Below are positions 7,405 through 15,315 of a DNA stretch of 20,991 nt, piece by piece. Both the position numbers and the translations under genes were made by a program. The notes beneath the pieces are model-generated. The model was not told the origin of the DNA and made no database searches. It was given only the letters and a program-made list of their open reading frames with translations. How positions within the stretch are numbered: the stretch's first letter is position 1; every line of letters begins with the position of its first letter. Origin of the DNA: CAYRJA01 sp964424455 (GTDB taxonomy: Bacteria; Bacteroidota; Bacteroidia; Chitinophagales; UBA10324); the NCBI GenBank assembly GCA_964424455.1, contig CAYRJA010000051.1:1-20991 (forward strand), in the 5' to 3' direction.

Positions 7405-8577
7405 ATGAAAAAAATACTTATACTATTTATCTTTCTGTGTTTCGTTCAACCTGTTTTTTGTCAGCAGGATAATGAAATGCTCCGTGAACAAATTCAGATG
7501 CCGGCAGCGGATACGCAGCGGCTGATGCTTTCATTTTCCAATCTGAACTTCATGCGTAATTATGAATACTTCAATCCAATTGAAGAAGGATTTACTTTAT
7601 TCGGTTACGAACTGAATCCGCGACTGTCATTTATGCCGAACAAATATCTGAGATTAGAAGCAGGAGTTTTTCTCAGGAAAGATTTTGGAAATAATTTATA
7701 CACTCAGGTTCAGCCCACTTTCACTTTGAAAGCAAGTAAGAATGGTTGTTCTATGTTGATTGGAAATATTGAAGGTTCACTTAATCACCGGCTGATTGAA
7801 CCGCTGTATAACTTTAACAATGTTATTAATAACCGGTTGGAAAACGGCGGACAGTTTTTGATTGACAAGAAAAGAATTTGGACAGACCTGTGGATTGATT
7901 GGCAGAAGGCAATCTATCCTAATTCGCCTTTTCAGGAACAGATATGGGCGGGACTTTCTTCGCGTATTGTTGCAGCAGGAGCAGAAAAAGATTTTAAACT
8001 GATTTTCCCTGTGCAGGGATTGGTATTTCACAATGGCGGACAAATTGAAATGGAAGATTCCAGCTCACATGTATTAACATTGGTTAACCTTTCGCCGGGT
8101 ATTATATTGAAATGGAATTCGCCGGATAAGAAAAATTTTATCCAGGAAATAAGAACAGAAAATTACTGGCTGTATTACAACAACGGTTCAGGGACAAAAC
8201 GAACTGCATACAATTCAGGAGAAGGTATTTACCTGAATGCAGCAGTTAAATCCCGTTATTATGTTGAAGCTATAATTAGCTATTGGAATGGAAATCAATT
8301 TATTTCGCCTATGGGCGCGCCGCTTTATCAGAGTATATCTTCGCGATTTTCAGATGTTACAGAGGATAATCGTCAGTTGCTTTTTTTGCGTTTAATGTAT
8401 GAGCAGGAGTGGGCTCGCGATTTTTATGTTGGTATTCGCTTTGAACCTTATTATGATTTGAATAATGCCCTGCTTGAATATTCATATTCCTTCTTTGCTA
8501 CTTACCGGAAAGATTTTTCCTTAGTAAGACTGAAAGAGAAAGACAGAGGAAATAATTCTCTGCAGAGAATTAACTGA
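7405..8577 (+). CDS. Predicted outer-membrane beta-barrel protein, family not recognised
   Basis: A 390-residue product with a clear signal peptide (MKKILILFIFLCFVQPVFCQ, cleavage about residue 20). The rest has no hydrophobic helix but many alternating aromatic/hydrophobic segments typical of barrel strands, such as YLRLEAGVFLRKDF, SRYYVEAIISYWNG, DFYVGIRFEPYYDL and YSYSFFATYRKDF. It has no T9SS sorting domain, so it is more likely an outer-membrane resident than a T9SS cargo. I do not recognise the family. It is divergent from the S8 protease with a shared 219-bp upstream region, and its stop codon overlaps the end of the opposing CorC-like gene by 8 bp. A porin, an adhesin scaffold or an assembly factor cannot be told apart from sequence alone. 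Confidence 0.75.
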   Translation: MKKILILFIFLCFVQPVFCQQDNEMLREQIQMPAADTQRLMLSFSNLNFMRNYEYFNPIEEGFTLFGYELNPRLSFMPNKYLRLEAGVFLRKDFGNNLYTQVQPTFTLKASKNGCSMLIGNIEGSLNHRLIEPLYNFNNVINNRLENGGQFLIDKKRIWTDLWIDWQKAIYPNSPFQEQIWAGLSSRIVAAGAEKDFKLIFPVQGLVFHNGGQIEMEDSSSHVLTLVNLSPGIILKWNSPDKKNFIQEIRTENYWLYYNNGSGTKRTAYNSGEGIYLNAAVKSRYYVEAIISYWNGNQFISPMGAPLYQSISSRFSDVTEDNRQLLFLRLMYEQEWARDFYVGIRFEPYYDLNNALLEYSYSFFATYRKDFSLVRLKEKDRGNNSLQRIN

Positions 8578-9859
8578 TTTTTTTTACAAGAACTTTATCT
8601 ACTCTTTTTCCATCCATATCCATTACTTCAAAATGGTAATTGCGAAAAGTGAAACTATCTGCTGTTTTAGGAATTCTGCCAAGCTGGTGCATCATAAATC
8701 CGCCGAGTGTTTTATAGTAACCGGTTTCATTTTCTGTTAAATCGGTAAGATGCAGCAACTCGCACCATTCGTCTGTCTGCACAGTGCCATCTATCAGCCA
8801 TGAGCCGTCTTTGCGCTGAACGGCTGCCTTTTCCTCTTCGTCCGGTGAAAGTGGAATATCTCCCACAATTGATTCCATCAAATCGTGAAGTGTTACAATT
8901 CCTTCTAATGCGCCATACTCATTTACGATTAGTCCGGTGTGTGTCCGGGTTCTTTTAAATGTTTCAAGTAATTCGAGCGCCTGCATGGTTTCGGGAATGA
9001 ATAATGGCGGAGTAAGCGCTTCTTTTAGATTGAATTTCTTTTTTTCAGCTAATTGTGTGAACAGGTTTTTAATTGTAACAGTACCTATAATTTTATCCGG
9101 TTCACCTTCACATACAGGAAAACTGGAGTGAATACTGGTACGAAGTGTTTCAAATATTTCTTCTTCCGACGAATTGATGTCAATCCAGATTACTTCGCTG
9201 CGGTGTGTCATCAATGAATTCACTTTGCGATCGCCGATTTTGAAAACTCCGCGCATCATTTTTGTTTCCTGTTTTTCCAGCAATCCATAACGCGAACCCT
9301 GGTCAATAATATGATGCAACTCTTCAGTTGTTACAACAGGTTCTGAATTTGTTTTTACCATTAACAGTTTTAAAATAAGGCGTGTGGATACCTGAAGAAA
9401 CCATCTGACGGGTGTAGAGAGCCATCCGAGGAACTGAATCAACGGGGCAAAAGCAACTGCTATTTTCTCCGGTTTATTAATGCCTAAAGTTTTAGGGACC
9501 AGTTCACCGACAACCAATGAAAGATAAGTGATGATTGTTACAATACTCGCAATTCCCAAGATATGTGCATAGGGAGAGAGTACAGGAAACCTCTGGTAAA
9601 AAACGGCAAGTTTATCGGCAATATTGGTTCCTCCATAAGTGGCAGCAATAATACCGATAAGCGTAATAAATATTTGAGTAGTGGATAGAAAGTAGTCAGG
9701 CATATCAGTCAGCTTTAGCGCCATCTTTGCCCGCTTGCGCCCTTGCTTTGCCGATTTCTCAAGCCGGGCTTTTCGTGAAGAGATTAAAGCAATTTCTGCC
9801 ATTACAAAGACTCCATTGAGTATAATCAAGAAAAGGATCAGTAATAGTTCGTAGAACAC
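8570..9859 (-). CDS. CNNM/CBS/CorC-domain integral membrane protein (hemolysin family)
   Basis: Inner-membrane protein of 429 residues in the CNNM/HlyC/CorC family, whose studied members are linked to Mg2+ or Co2+ transport and cation homeostasis. The N-terminal CNNM (DUF21) domain (1-170) has membrane segments near 1-25, 57-75, 100-120 and 135-165. Two CBS domains follow (about 210-270, starting LMTHRSEVIWID; and 282-335, with GLIVNEYGALEGIVTLHDLMESIVGD), then a C-terminal CorC_HlyC domain (about 345-428, with DGSWLIDGTVQTDEW and YKTLGGFMMHQLGRIP). The start is GTG at 9857-9859. The motility-linked GldE belongs to this broad superfamily, but nothing nearby (no gld genes) supports that assignment. 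It runs tail-to-tail with the barrel gene. Confidence 0.9.
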   Translation of the reverse strand: MFYELLLILFLIILNGVFVMAEIALISSRKARLEKSAKQGRKRAKMALKLTDMPDYFLSTTQIFITLIGIIAATYGGTNIADKLAVFYQRFPVLSPYAHILGIASIVTIITYLSLVVGELVPKTLGINKPEKIAVAFAPLIQFLGWLSTPVRWFLQVSTRLILKLLMVKTNSEPVVTTEELHHIIDQGSRYGLLEKQETKMMRGVFKIGDRKVNSLMTHRSEVIWIDINSSEEEIFETLRTSIHSSFPVCEGEPDKIIGTVTIKNLFTQLAEKKKFNLKEALTPPLFIPETMQALELLETFKRTRTHTGLIVNEYGALEGIVTLHDLMESIVGDIPLSPDEEEKAAVQRKDGSWLIDGTVQTDEWCELLHLTDLTENETGYYKTLGGFMMHQLGRIPKTADSFTFRNYHFEVMDMDGKRVDKVLVKKIS

Positions 9860-9943
9860 ACAAAAATATTTTGGCTAAATATAGTAATGAAATACAGGCA
9901 AGGAAAAACAGGAAATCAACGGATGAGATTGCCTATGAGAAAG

Positions 9944-10029
9944 TGCCCGAGGCGGGAATCGAACCCGCACCGCCGTTTCGGGCGACAGGATTTTAAGTCC
10001 TGCGTGTCTACCAGTTCCACCACCCGGGC
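9944..10029 (-). tRNA. tRNA-Leu (anticodon TAA)
   Basis: Read on the minus strand it begins GCCCGGGTGGTGGAACTGG and ends GGTTCGATTCCCGCCTCGGGC plus the discriminator A. The acceptor stem (GCCCGGG with CTCGGGC) pairs over 7 bp with one G-T. The anticodon loop CTTAAAA gives TAA (plus-strand positions 9993-9995), decoding UUA. A long variable arm (around CGCCCGAAACGGCG) confirms the class II fold expected for Leu. The 3' CCA is not encoded (next bases CTT), so it must be added post-transcriptionally. Confidence 0.96.
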
Positions 10030-10073
10030 TTACTAACTTATATTTAAGGGCTGGCTCCTTACAATTGGGCGCG

Positions 10074-10100
10074 CAATATAGTACATTTCAATGTTTCCAA
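10074..10100 (-). promoter_or_regulatory. Weak candidate promoter for tRNA-Leu
   Basis: On the minus strand a TTG (10098-10100) lies 17 nt before TATATTG (10074-10080), which is one base short of TAnnTTTG. This would give a leader of about 40 nt before the tRNA. Spacing is reasonable but the -7 match is imperfect. Confidence 0.22.
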
Positions 10101-10288
10101 TTCCTCTTTAATATTTATGGCAACATTCAATCACCAAATACAATATTTCAGGTATTAATCCAGACTAATAAAACAGAGAATAGATTGAAGACTAAATAAA
10201 CCCAAAGGGTACTGATTCGCTACAAAACTAATTTTTGCTTTTTTGTGATGAAGGTTTATTTTTACGGCTCTAAAAATCAAAACACTTC

Positions 10289-11317
10289 ATGAAAACACTT
10301 ACACCTTCAATTTTAATTTTGTTAGCAGTATTAGGACTGCAGAGCGCATATGCTCAACCTATACCAGATAGAATTACTTTATGGCCATCAAGTATTGCAA
10401 ACACACAACAAGGATGTGCGCTTGTTTCTATTGCTAAGGCAGGAGGAGGGTATCCTACAGGCACATCAGGCGATTTAGGAGGTGGACTTTACAATCTTGA
10501 GGTAGCGCAGTTGTATGATGCAAGCGTTATGTGGCTTGCGGATTCAATTACTGATGCGATGTCTGCTCATTCATGCGGTCCAAAGATTGATACGGTAAGA
10601 GTTCGTATTTCAAGAAAAACAGTCAGCGCCACTCCGGGAAATGTAGTAGTGAAAATTTACGATGCGGTTGATGGAACAGATATTTTAGGTAATAATCGTC
10701 CTGAACCTACTACCGTTTTAGGAACATCAGCGCCAATTTCAATGGCAGCTGTTGATATTTCACTTGGAGTTTTCACTACTTTTTCATTCAGTACGCCGGT
10801 TGAATTAACTGCTAACAAGAAATTTTTTGTAAGTGTAGTTTTATCACAAACTGACGGCGACTCTATTTGTGTAGCAGGTGCATCGTGCACCGAGTTTAAT
10901 GGCTATTCTTACCAACAGTTGGCATCAGGCATGGGTCCACTTTGGATTCAGTTTGATAAAAATTTACAAATGGGAAGTCCTCCAACTTTTTTGGAAACAG
11001 ACTTAGCAATTGTTCCTGATTTGTTCTTTGATTGCCCTGCTTCCGTTTCAACATTATTAGGAGTGCAGTCTTTAGATGTATATCCCAATCCGGTCAGCAG
11101 TGAACTCAATTTAGACTTTCGGTTGCAGAATTCAGGAGATGTATCTGTTTCTTTAATTAATGTGAACGGACAGAAAACGCTTGTAGAAAACTACAGCCAA
11201 CTTAGTGGAGGTTATCACCACCAATCAATTAATGTTTCGACTTTACCTTCAGGTTTTTATATGTATGAAATCTCTACAAATACAGGGAACACTTATGGTA
11301 AATTCATAGTTAAATAA
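10289..11317 (+). CDS. T9SS cargo protein, beta-sandwich type (first of three)
   Basis: A 342-residue secreted protein. The signal peptide (MKTLTPSILILLAVLGLQSAYA, cleavage about residue 22) is followed by a region of about 235 residues and a type A T9SS sorting domain from about 262 (LDVYPNPVSSELNLDF ... LPSGFYMYEI ... GKFIVK). The middle has beta-sandwich-like runs (DTVRVRISRKTV, NVVVKIYDAVDG, KKFFVSVVLSQ) and several Cys residues; no catalytic motif is visible and I cannot name the family. It opens the co-directional array 10289-14621, 37 bp before the next gene with no terminator between, so the two are probably co-transcribed. A binding or surface structural role is more likely than an enzyme, but this is inference. 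Confidence 0.85.
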   Translation: MKTLTPSILILLAVLGLQSAYAQPIPDRITLWPSSIANTQQGCALVSIAKAGGGYPTGTSGDLGGGLYNLEVAQLYDASVMWLADSITDAMSAHSCGPKIDTVRVRISRKTVSATPGNVVVKIYDAVDGTDILGNNRPEPTTVLGTSAPISMAAVDISLGVFTTFSFSTPVELTANKKFFVSVVLSQTDGDSICVAGASCTEFNGYSYQQLASGMGPLWIQFDKNLQMGSPPTFLETDLAIVPDLFFDCPASVSTLLGVQSLDVYPNPVSSELNLDFRLQNSGDVSVSLINVNGQKTLVENYSQLSGGYHHQSINVSTLPSGFYMYEISTNTGNTYGKFIVK

Positions 11318-11354
11318 ATCAATTAATCACCAATTCTTTAAAACTCAAAAATCA

Positions 11355-12509
11355 ATGAAAACAATTTCTAAATTTTTTGTAGCGCTGTTAGTACTGGCAG
11401 CTAATTTTTCTTTTGCTCAAATACCGTATCGTTCTACAATGTATCACCCGGATGTTGACTTATGGAATATGCAGTCGCATCAAAAGAACTTTTACAAAAG
11501 TAATCCCATGAATCGGGCAACCTATAATCTTAATATGGACTATGGAGTTGCTGATAATGACAGCGCCGGTTTCAGATGGCAGTTCAGTTCCAGTTATACT
11601 GCAGCGGATACTGCTCTTAATTACTGTGCTGTTACTTTTGATGAAATTGCAGGATATTTGGATATAACGGATCCTTTTGGTTCCATCGCAACATGGTCGC
11701 TGATAGGTCTTCCATCCAAATATCCGTCAAACCTCGTTTTAGTAATTGACAGTGTGTTCTTTTATGGAGGACATGAAAATAATTCAGGCAATCAGGATAT
11801 AATTAATCTGCAGTTGGTTACAGCAAGCGGAACAGGAGAGCCGTCATCTAATGTAGTTTGGGAATGGACGGATTCAACCAACCAGTCTATATCCTCCAGT
11901 GGAGAATGGCTTGGCGCAAATTCTACCTTTGTAATAGGAGAAGAAGTGGCTTATACTACAAGCCCAGGACAGAAAATGAGCATTATATTAAACTATTATG
12001 ATCCAAGCAAATTAGACACATTTGGTGTTAATGCAAGATATAGAAAAAATTCTGCAGGAGATGCTGCGGTAAGCGCTTACAAAAATTCTTATACAAGATA
12101 TCCTCCGTTTCTTCCGAACATTACCCGTAATTCAAACATAACCTACTCTATAGGAGGTACTACTTATAATTATGAAGCACAGAATTGGAGTATTTTCATT
12201 GTGGCTCACTTTGATTACAATGTGGGAATTGATGATAATTTTGGCAACTTGACTGTACAGAGAGTTTTCCCCTCACCGGCTAATGATGAAGCAAAAGTAA
12301 AGATTGACCTTAAGAACAACAGCAACGTAATAATTGATGTATTAAACCTTGAAGGAAAAACAGTAGCGAATTTGTTTGAAGGCAACCTGACAGCAGGTCA
12401 GCATCTTCAGCGCATCAACACTGCTGATCTTGCAACCGGAATGTACCTGGTTTCTGTAAAAGCAGGAGAAGGAAATCCCGTAATTTCCAAATTAGCTGTA
12501 ACACACTAA
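11355..12509 (+). CDS. T9SS cargo protein, beta-sandwich type (second of three)
   Basis: A 384-residue secreted protein with a signal peptide (MKTISKFFVALLVLAANFSFA, cleavage about residue 21), a body of about 280 residues and a T9SS sorting domain from about 301. The sorting domain has FPSPAN in place of the usual YPNP, then IIDVLNLEGKTVANL and LATGMYLVSVKAG. The body contains LVIDSVFFYGG, MSIILNYYDPSKLDTFG and WSIFIVAHFDYNVGIDD; these have counterparts in the same order in the gene at 12613 (see findings), suggesting diverged paralogues. No known catalytic motif is seen. The gene ends 19 bp before a very strong palindromic terminator, so it closes the first transcription unit of the array. 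Confidence 0.85.
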   Translation: MKTISKFFVALLVLAANFSFAQIPYRSTMYHPDVDLWNMQSHQKNFYKSNPMNRATYNLNMDYGVADNDSAGFRWQFSSSYTAADTALNYCAVTFDEIAGYLDITDPFGSIATWSLIGLPSKYPSNLVLVIDSVFFYGGHENNSGNQDIINLQLVTASGTGEPSSNVVWEWTDSTNQSISSSGEWLGANSTFVIGEEVAYTTSPGQKMSIILNYYDPSKLDTFGVNARYRKNSAGDAAVSAYKNSYTRYPPFLPNITRNSNITYSIGGTTYNYEAQNWSIFIVAHFDYNVGIDDNFGNLTVQRVFPSPANDEAKVKIDLKNNSNVIIDVLNLEGKTVANLFEGNLTAGQHLQRINTADLATGMYLVSVKAGEGNPVISKLAVTH

Positions 12510-12528
12510 GAAAGTTTTTAAATTATTG

Positions 12529-12567
12529 AAATGTGAGTTACATTCATGAATGTAACTCACATTTTTT
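12529..12567 (+). terminator. Perfect palindrome with T tract
   Basis: Positions 12529-12564 form an exact 36-bp palindrome (AAATGTGAGTTACATTCA followed by its reverse complement, centre between 12546 and 12547). It is followed directly by three further T, giving a T6 run at 12562-12567. As RNA it would form a stem of about 16 bp with a tiny CATG loop and a U run, a strong intrinsic terminator after the cargo gene ending at 12509. A role as a protein-binding operator is also possible. Confidence 0.8.
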
Positions 12568-12612
12568 CATAAATAGAATACATTTCCCAATCAGTTTTTT
12601 TAATTCACAATT

Positions 12613-13854
12613 ATGAAATTCATTTTTTCCATTATTGTTCTTTTCTTGATTTCTGCTGAGTCATTTGCACAGCACACAAAGCTGACGAAAGAAACATCAC
12701 AGGGATTTTTAAATGGAAATGTAGATATGGAGTCCGTTAATAAACTTGACGAACAGCGCTCAAAGGAGGTGCGTGCCGGCTCCGGATTCTGGCTCAATTA
12801 TGTAGAAGATTACAGAAACGTATTGCTTGTTGAGCCGCAACAATTTTTGATGCTGATTTTCCCTGACTCTAATATAATATGGTATAATAATGCGACACCT
12901 TATTATTACTATCCATTAACTATGCTGGACCCCTATCACATGAATGATTTCTACGACATAAAAGCAGGAGACTCCTATACACTGGATTCAGTAGGATTTC
13001 GTTATTCATACACCCGTTTGTTAGATGCTTCAATAGTTGATACACTTGTTATCTCTATTGTAAAACATACCGATCATAAATTGTATGCATCCGCCGGAGG
13101 CGTGGACTACTCATGGCAGGATATTAAGTACGACTATCAGAAAAATGAAGTCACGGATTCAGAGGTCTGGCAGGATATAGTAGTTACATTAACTGAAAAA
13201 GATTCCACAGTTGATAAATCGCCAACACAGATTGGAATTAAAGAAATGAGAATACCGGTTAGCGGGATACCATTAATTGATTATCCTAATACAATAGGGA
13301 TGGCTATTAAATTTATACCCGGATATACATATACTCCGCAAGATTCTGTATTCGGAAAAAATGCTTTTTCTCTTCTCACAACCAAACAGCAAGCGGGAAA
13401 TCCAAAACAATTTGTAGCAAGTAATCAGAATGTATCATTCATAGTTACCAAGCGCATAAGATACAATTACGACAATCTTTTCAATGGTCGCTTTGCACCT
13501 TCCTGGGCGTATAGTGGACCTGATGCTTTTGAAAACCATTATATGTCTTTCTTCATTAACAGTATAGATGTTTCGGGAGTGAATGATTTATCCGTATCGA
13601 ATGGACTTGATTTCTTACCTAACCCTGCTTCTGATAAAGCTTACTTAAATTATCATTTATCCGGTAATGCAGAAAAAGTTACTGTCAGTATTTTTGATAT
13701 TTCAGGAAGAGAAATATTCTCACAGCAAGAAACGGCTAAATCACCCGGCGACTACAAGATGACAATGGACATAAATAATCTGAATCCGGGAATGTATTTA
13801 TATACCTTTTTAATTGACGGTAAATCCGCTCATGGAAAGTTTGTTATAAATTAA
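12613..13854 (+). CDS. T9SS cargo protein, beta-sandwich type (third of three)
   Basis: A 413-residue secreted protein. The signal peptide (MKFIFSIIVLFLISAESFA, cleavage about residue 19) is followed by a body of about 310 residues and a T9SS sorting domain from about 331 (LDFLPNPASDKAYLNY ... VSIFDISGREIFS ... NPGMYLYTFLIDG ... GKFVIN). The body holds TLDSVGFRYSYTR, VDTLVISIVKHTDHK, IGMAIKFIPGYTYTPQDS and HYMSFFINSIDVSGVND, which follow the same layout as the preceding protein, though identity is low. No enzymatic signature is seen. The gene starts downstream of the palindromic terminator and is followed after 47 bp by a barrel protein, with which it probably shares a transcript. A near-consensus box TACATTTC at 12579-12586 may be its promoter, but this is weak. 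Confidence 0.85.
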   Translation: MKFIFSIIVLFLISAESFAQHTKLTKETSQGFLNGNVDMESVNKLDEQRSKEVRAGSGFWLNYVEDYRNVLLVEPQQFLMLIFPDSNIIWYNNATPYYYYPLTMLDPYHMNDFYDIKAGDSYTLDSVGFRYSYTRLLDASIVDTLVISIVKHTDHKLYASAGGVDYSWQDIKYDYQKNEVTDSEVWQDIVVTLTEKDSTVDKSPTQIGIKEMRIPVSGIPLIDYPNTIGMAIKFIPGYTYTPQDSVFGKNAFSLLTTKQQAGNPKQFVASNQNVSFIVTKRIRYNYDNLFNGRFAPSWAYSGPDAFENHYMSFFINSIDVSGVNDLSVSNGLDFLPNPASDKAYLNYHLSGNAEKVTVSIFDISGREIFSQQETAKSPGDYKMTMDINNLNPGMYLYTFLIDGKSAHGKFVIN

Positions 13855-13901
13855 ATTTCATTCAATAAATCATCTTGATAAAAAGAATAAAAAGTAAAAA
13901 A

Positions 13902-14621
13902 ATGAAAAAGTTATTATTAGTTATTCTGTTTCTGCCCCTGTTTGCAACGCAGGGCTTCTCACAGCAAGGTTTTCATATAGGTGTGGGCGGAAACCTCAAC
14001 TCCGTTTGGATAATTAACCAAAATGCTTATGGACTGAAAGAATTTGACTATAAACTGGATATTGGAGGAGGAGGAGGTTTAGTATTAGGATATAATATTA
14101 CTGACCATTTCGGATTTCAAGCGGAAGTAAAATCATCGAAACAAGGACAGAAATATGTAGATCACAGAAACAGCAGTTTAGTCAGGGATGTAACACTTAA
14201 TTATATAGCTATCCCGGTTTTAGTAAAAGTAATAGGCGGATCTTCTAATGTTAAGTTCTATGCAGATGCGGGAATACAATACAACATATTGAGCAATGCA
14301 AGATTGTCAGGTGAATATGACATTCTTCTGCTTAATACTAATGCAAAACAAATGTTTAATCAAAGTGATGTTGGCTTCAACTTCGGATTAGGTGGAGATA
14401 TTTCATTAACAGATAATCTTTATCTGAATGTTGGAATGAGTTTCTATTATGGATTTGGAGACATTAATGCTGCCAGCGGCTCAGGGTTGAGAGCGTATAA
14501 ATTCAGTACATGGCAATGGCCTGATCAGCAGGGAACAGGTGTTTACAAAGCATCTAAAAACGGAACCGGAGGATTTAATGTAGGCATACATTATCTGTTC
14601 TCAACTAACAATGGATATTAA
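13902..14621 (+). CDS. Small outer-membrane beta-barrel protein (OMP_b-brl-like)
   Basis: A 239-residue predicted outer-membrane protein. The ATG at 13902 is preferred because it starts a proper signal peptide (MKKLLLVILFLPLFATQGFS, cleavage about residue 20); an in-frame TTG at 13875 would only add a basic, Lys-rich tail. The mature part reads as a short barrel: FHIGVGGNLNSVW, GGGGGLVLGYNITDHFGFQAEVKSSKQG, LNYIAIPVLVKVIG, VKFYADAGIQYNIL, GFNFGLGGDISL, LYLNVGMSFYYGFGDI, FNVGIHYLF. This pattern is typical of the 'porin family / outer membrane beta-barrel' proteins common in Bacteroidota, including PorT-like ones. It directly follows three T9SS cargo genes, so it could anchor or help display them, but this is guilt by association. 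Confidence 0.82.
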   Translation: MKKLLLVILFLPLFATQGFSQQGFHIGVGGNLNSVWIINQNAYGLKEFDYKLDIGGGGGLVLGYNITDHFGFQAEVKSSKQGQKYVDHRNSSLVRDVTLNYIAIPVLVKVIGGSSNVKFYADAGIQYNILSNARLSGEYDILLLNTNAKQMFNQSDVGFNFGLGGDISLTDNLYLNVGMSFYYGFGDINAASGSGLRAYKFSTWQWPDQQGTGVYKASKNGTGGFNVGIHYLFSTNNGY

Positions 14622-14652
14622 TCCGGCATTTATTAGCTAATCAAGAATTCTG

Positions 14653-15210
14653 TCAGTTATCAGTGGTTGAGTTTATTGCTGAATTGATTTTATTATAAAC
14701 ACCATCAACATCTGTTAGAGATTCCAATCCGGGGATTCGTTCTTTTGACAGACTGAGCGTTCCAAAAAGCCAAGGGAACAGCGGGTTAGTGGAACCAAAG
14801 AGAATAAATCCTGAACCATCCTTTTCTTCTGTTTTCTCCAACTGAACTATATCACGAAGGTGAAGTGTCTGAAACTTATCGTGCCTTCTGCCTGATAATT
14901 TTAGTATCCGTTTTGTAGTAAGGCAGTAAAATATATTTTTCCTCCTTGCTATATCCGTAAAAAAGCGAATTAGCAATAAATAGAAAGAGGCAAAAGTGAG
15001 TATAATGCCAATGGAAACAAAAACAAGAGGAGCACTGTACTTGATGGAGATATAATCGAAGATTAAGGTAAATCCCATAAGTATAACACTCATCGGAATC
15101 AGAATCAGGTCGGCGTGTTTTATAAGTATGCCATCTTTCGGTTTTCCGCACCAGATGATTTGCTCATCTTCTTTCAGACGACTTTCAAAATATTTCTCTA
15201 ATTCGTTCAT
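14653..15210 (-). CDS. Two-TM membrane protein with PH-like domain
   Basis: A 185-residue inner-membrane protein. The N-terminal segment contains EQIIWCGKPKDGILIKHADL (residues 16-35), matching the 'IWxGxPKxG' opening I know from small bacterial PH-domain membrane proteins. Two membrane helices follow (about 34-51 and 59-84), then a soluble tail with YCLTTKRILKLSG and TLHLRDIVQLE (about 95-125), which resemble bacterial PH (bPH) strands. Function of the family is unknown; bacterial PH domains are often linked to envelope stress or membrane scaffolding. It is divergent from ppk1 with 105 bp between starts and convergent with the barrel gene (31-bp gap), so it appears to be transcribed alone. 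Confidence 0.72.
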   Translation of the reverse strand: MNELEKYFESRLKEDEQIIWCGKPKDGILIKHADLILIPMSVILMGFTLIFDYISIKYSAPLVFVSIGIILTFASFYLLLIRFFTDIARRKNIFYCLTTKRILKLSGRRHDKFQTLHLRDIVQLEKTEEKDGSGFILFGSTNPLFPWLFGTLSLSKERIPGLESLTDVDGVYNKINSAINSTTDN

Positions 15211-15315
15211 TTCCGCTTATTGCCGGTTGTGTTTGTTATGGTAATAATATAACTTATAATTCCTGTTGCATTCTTAAATTAGCACTCAACAAACAAAGGT
15301 GGGGAATATTATCTT

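Noticed and set aside
8937..9131. Small + strand frame antisense to the CorC-like gene
   Set aside because: It is a shadow of the CBS-domain coding region, with no signal peptide, ribosome site or recognisable motif.
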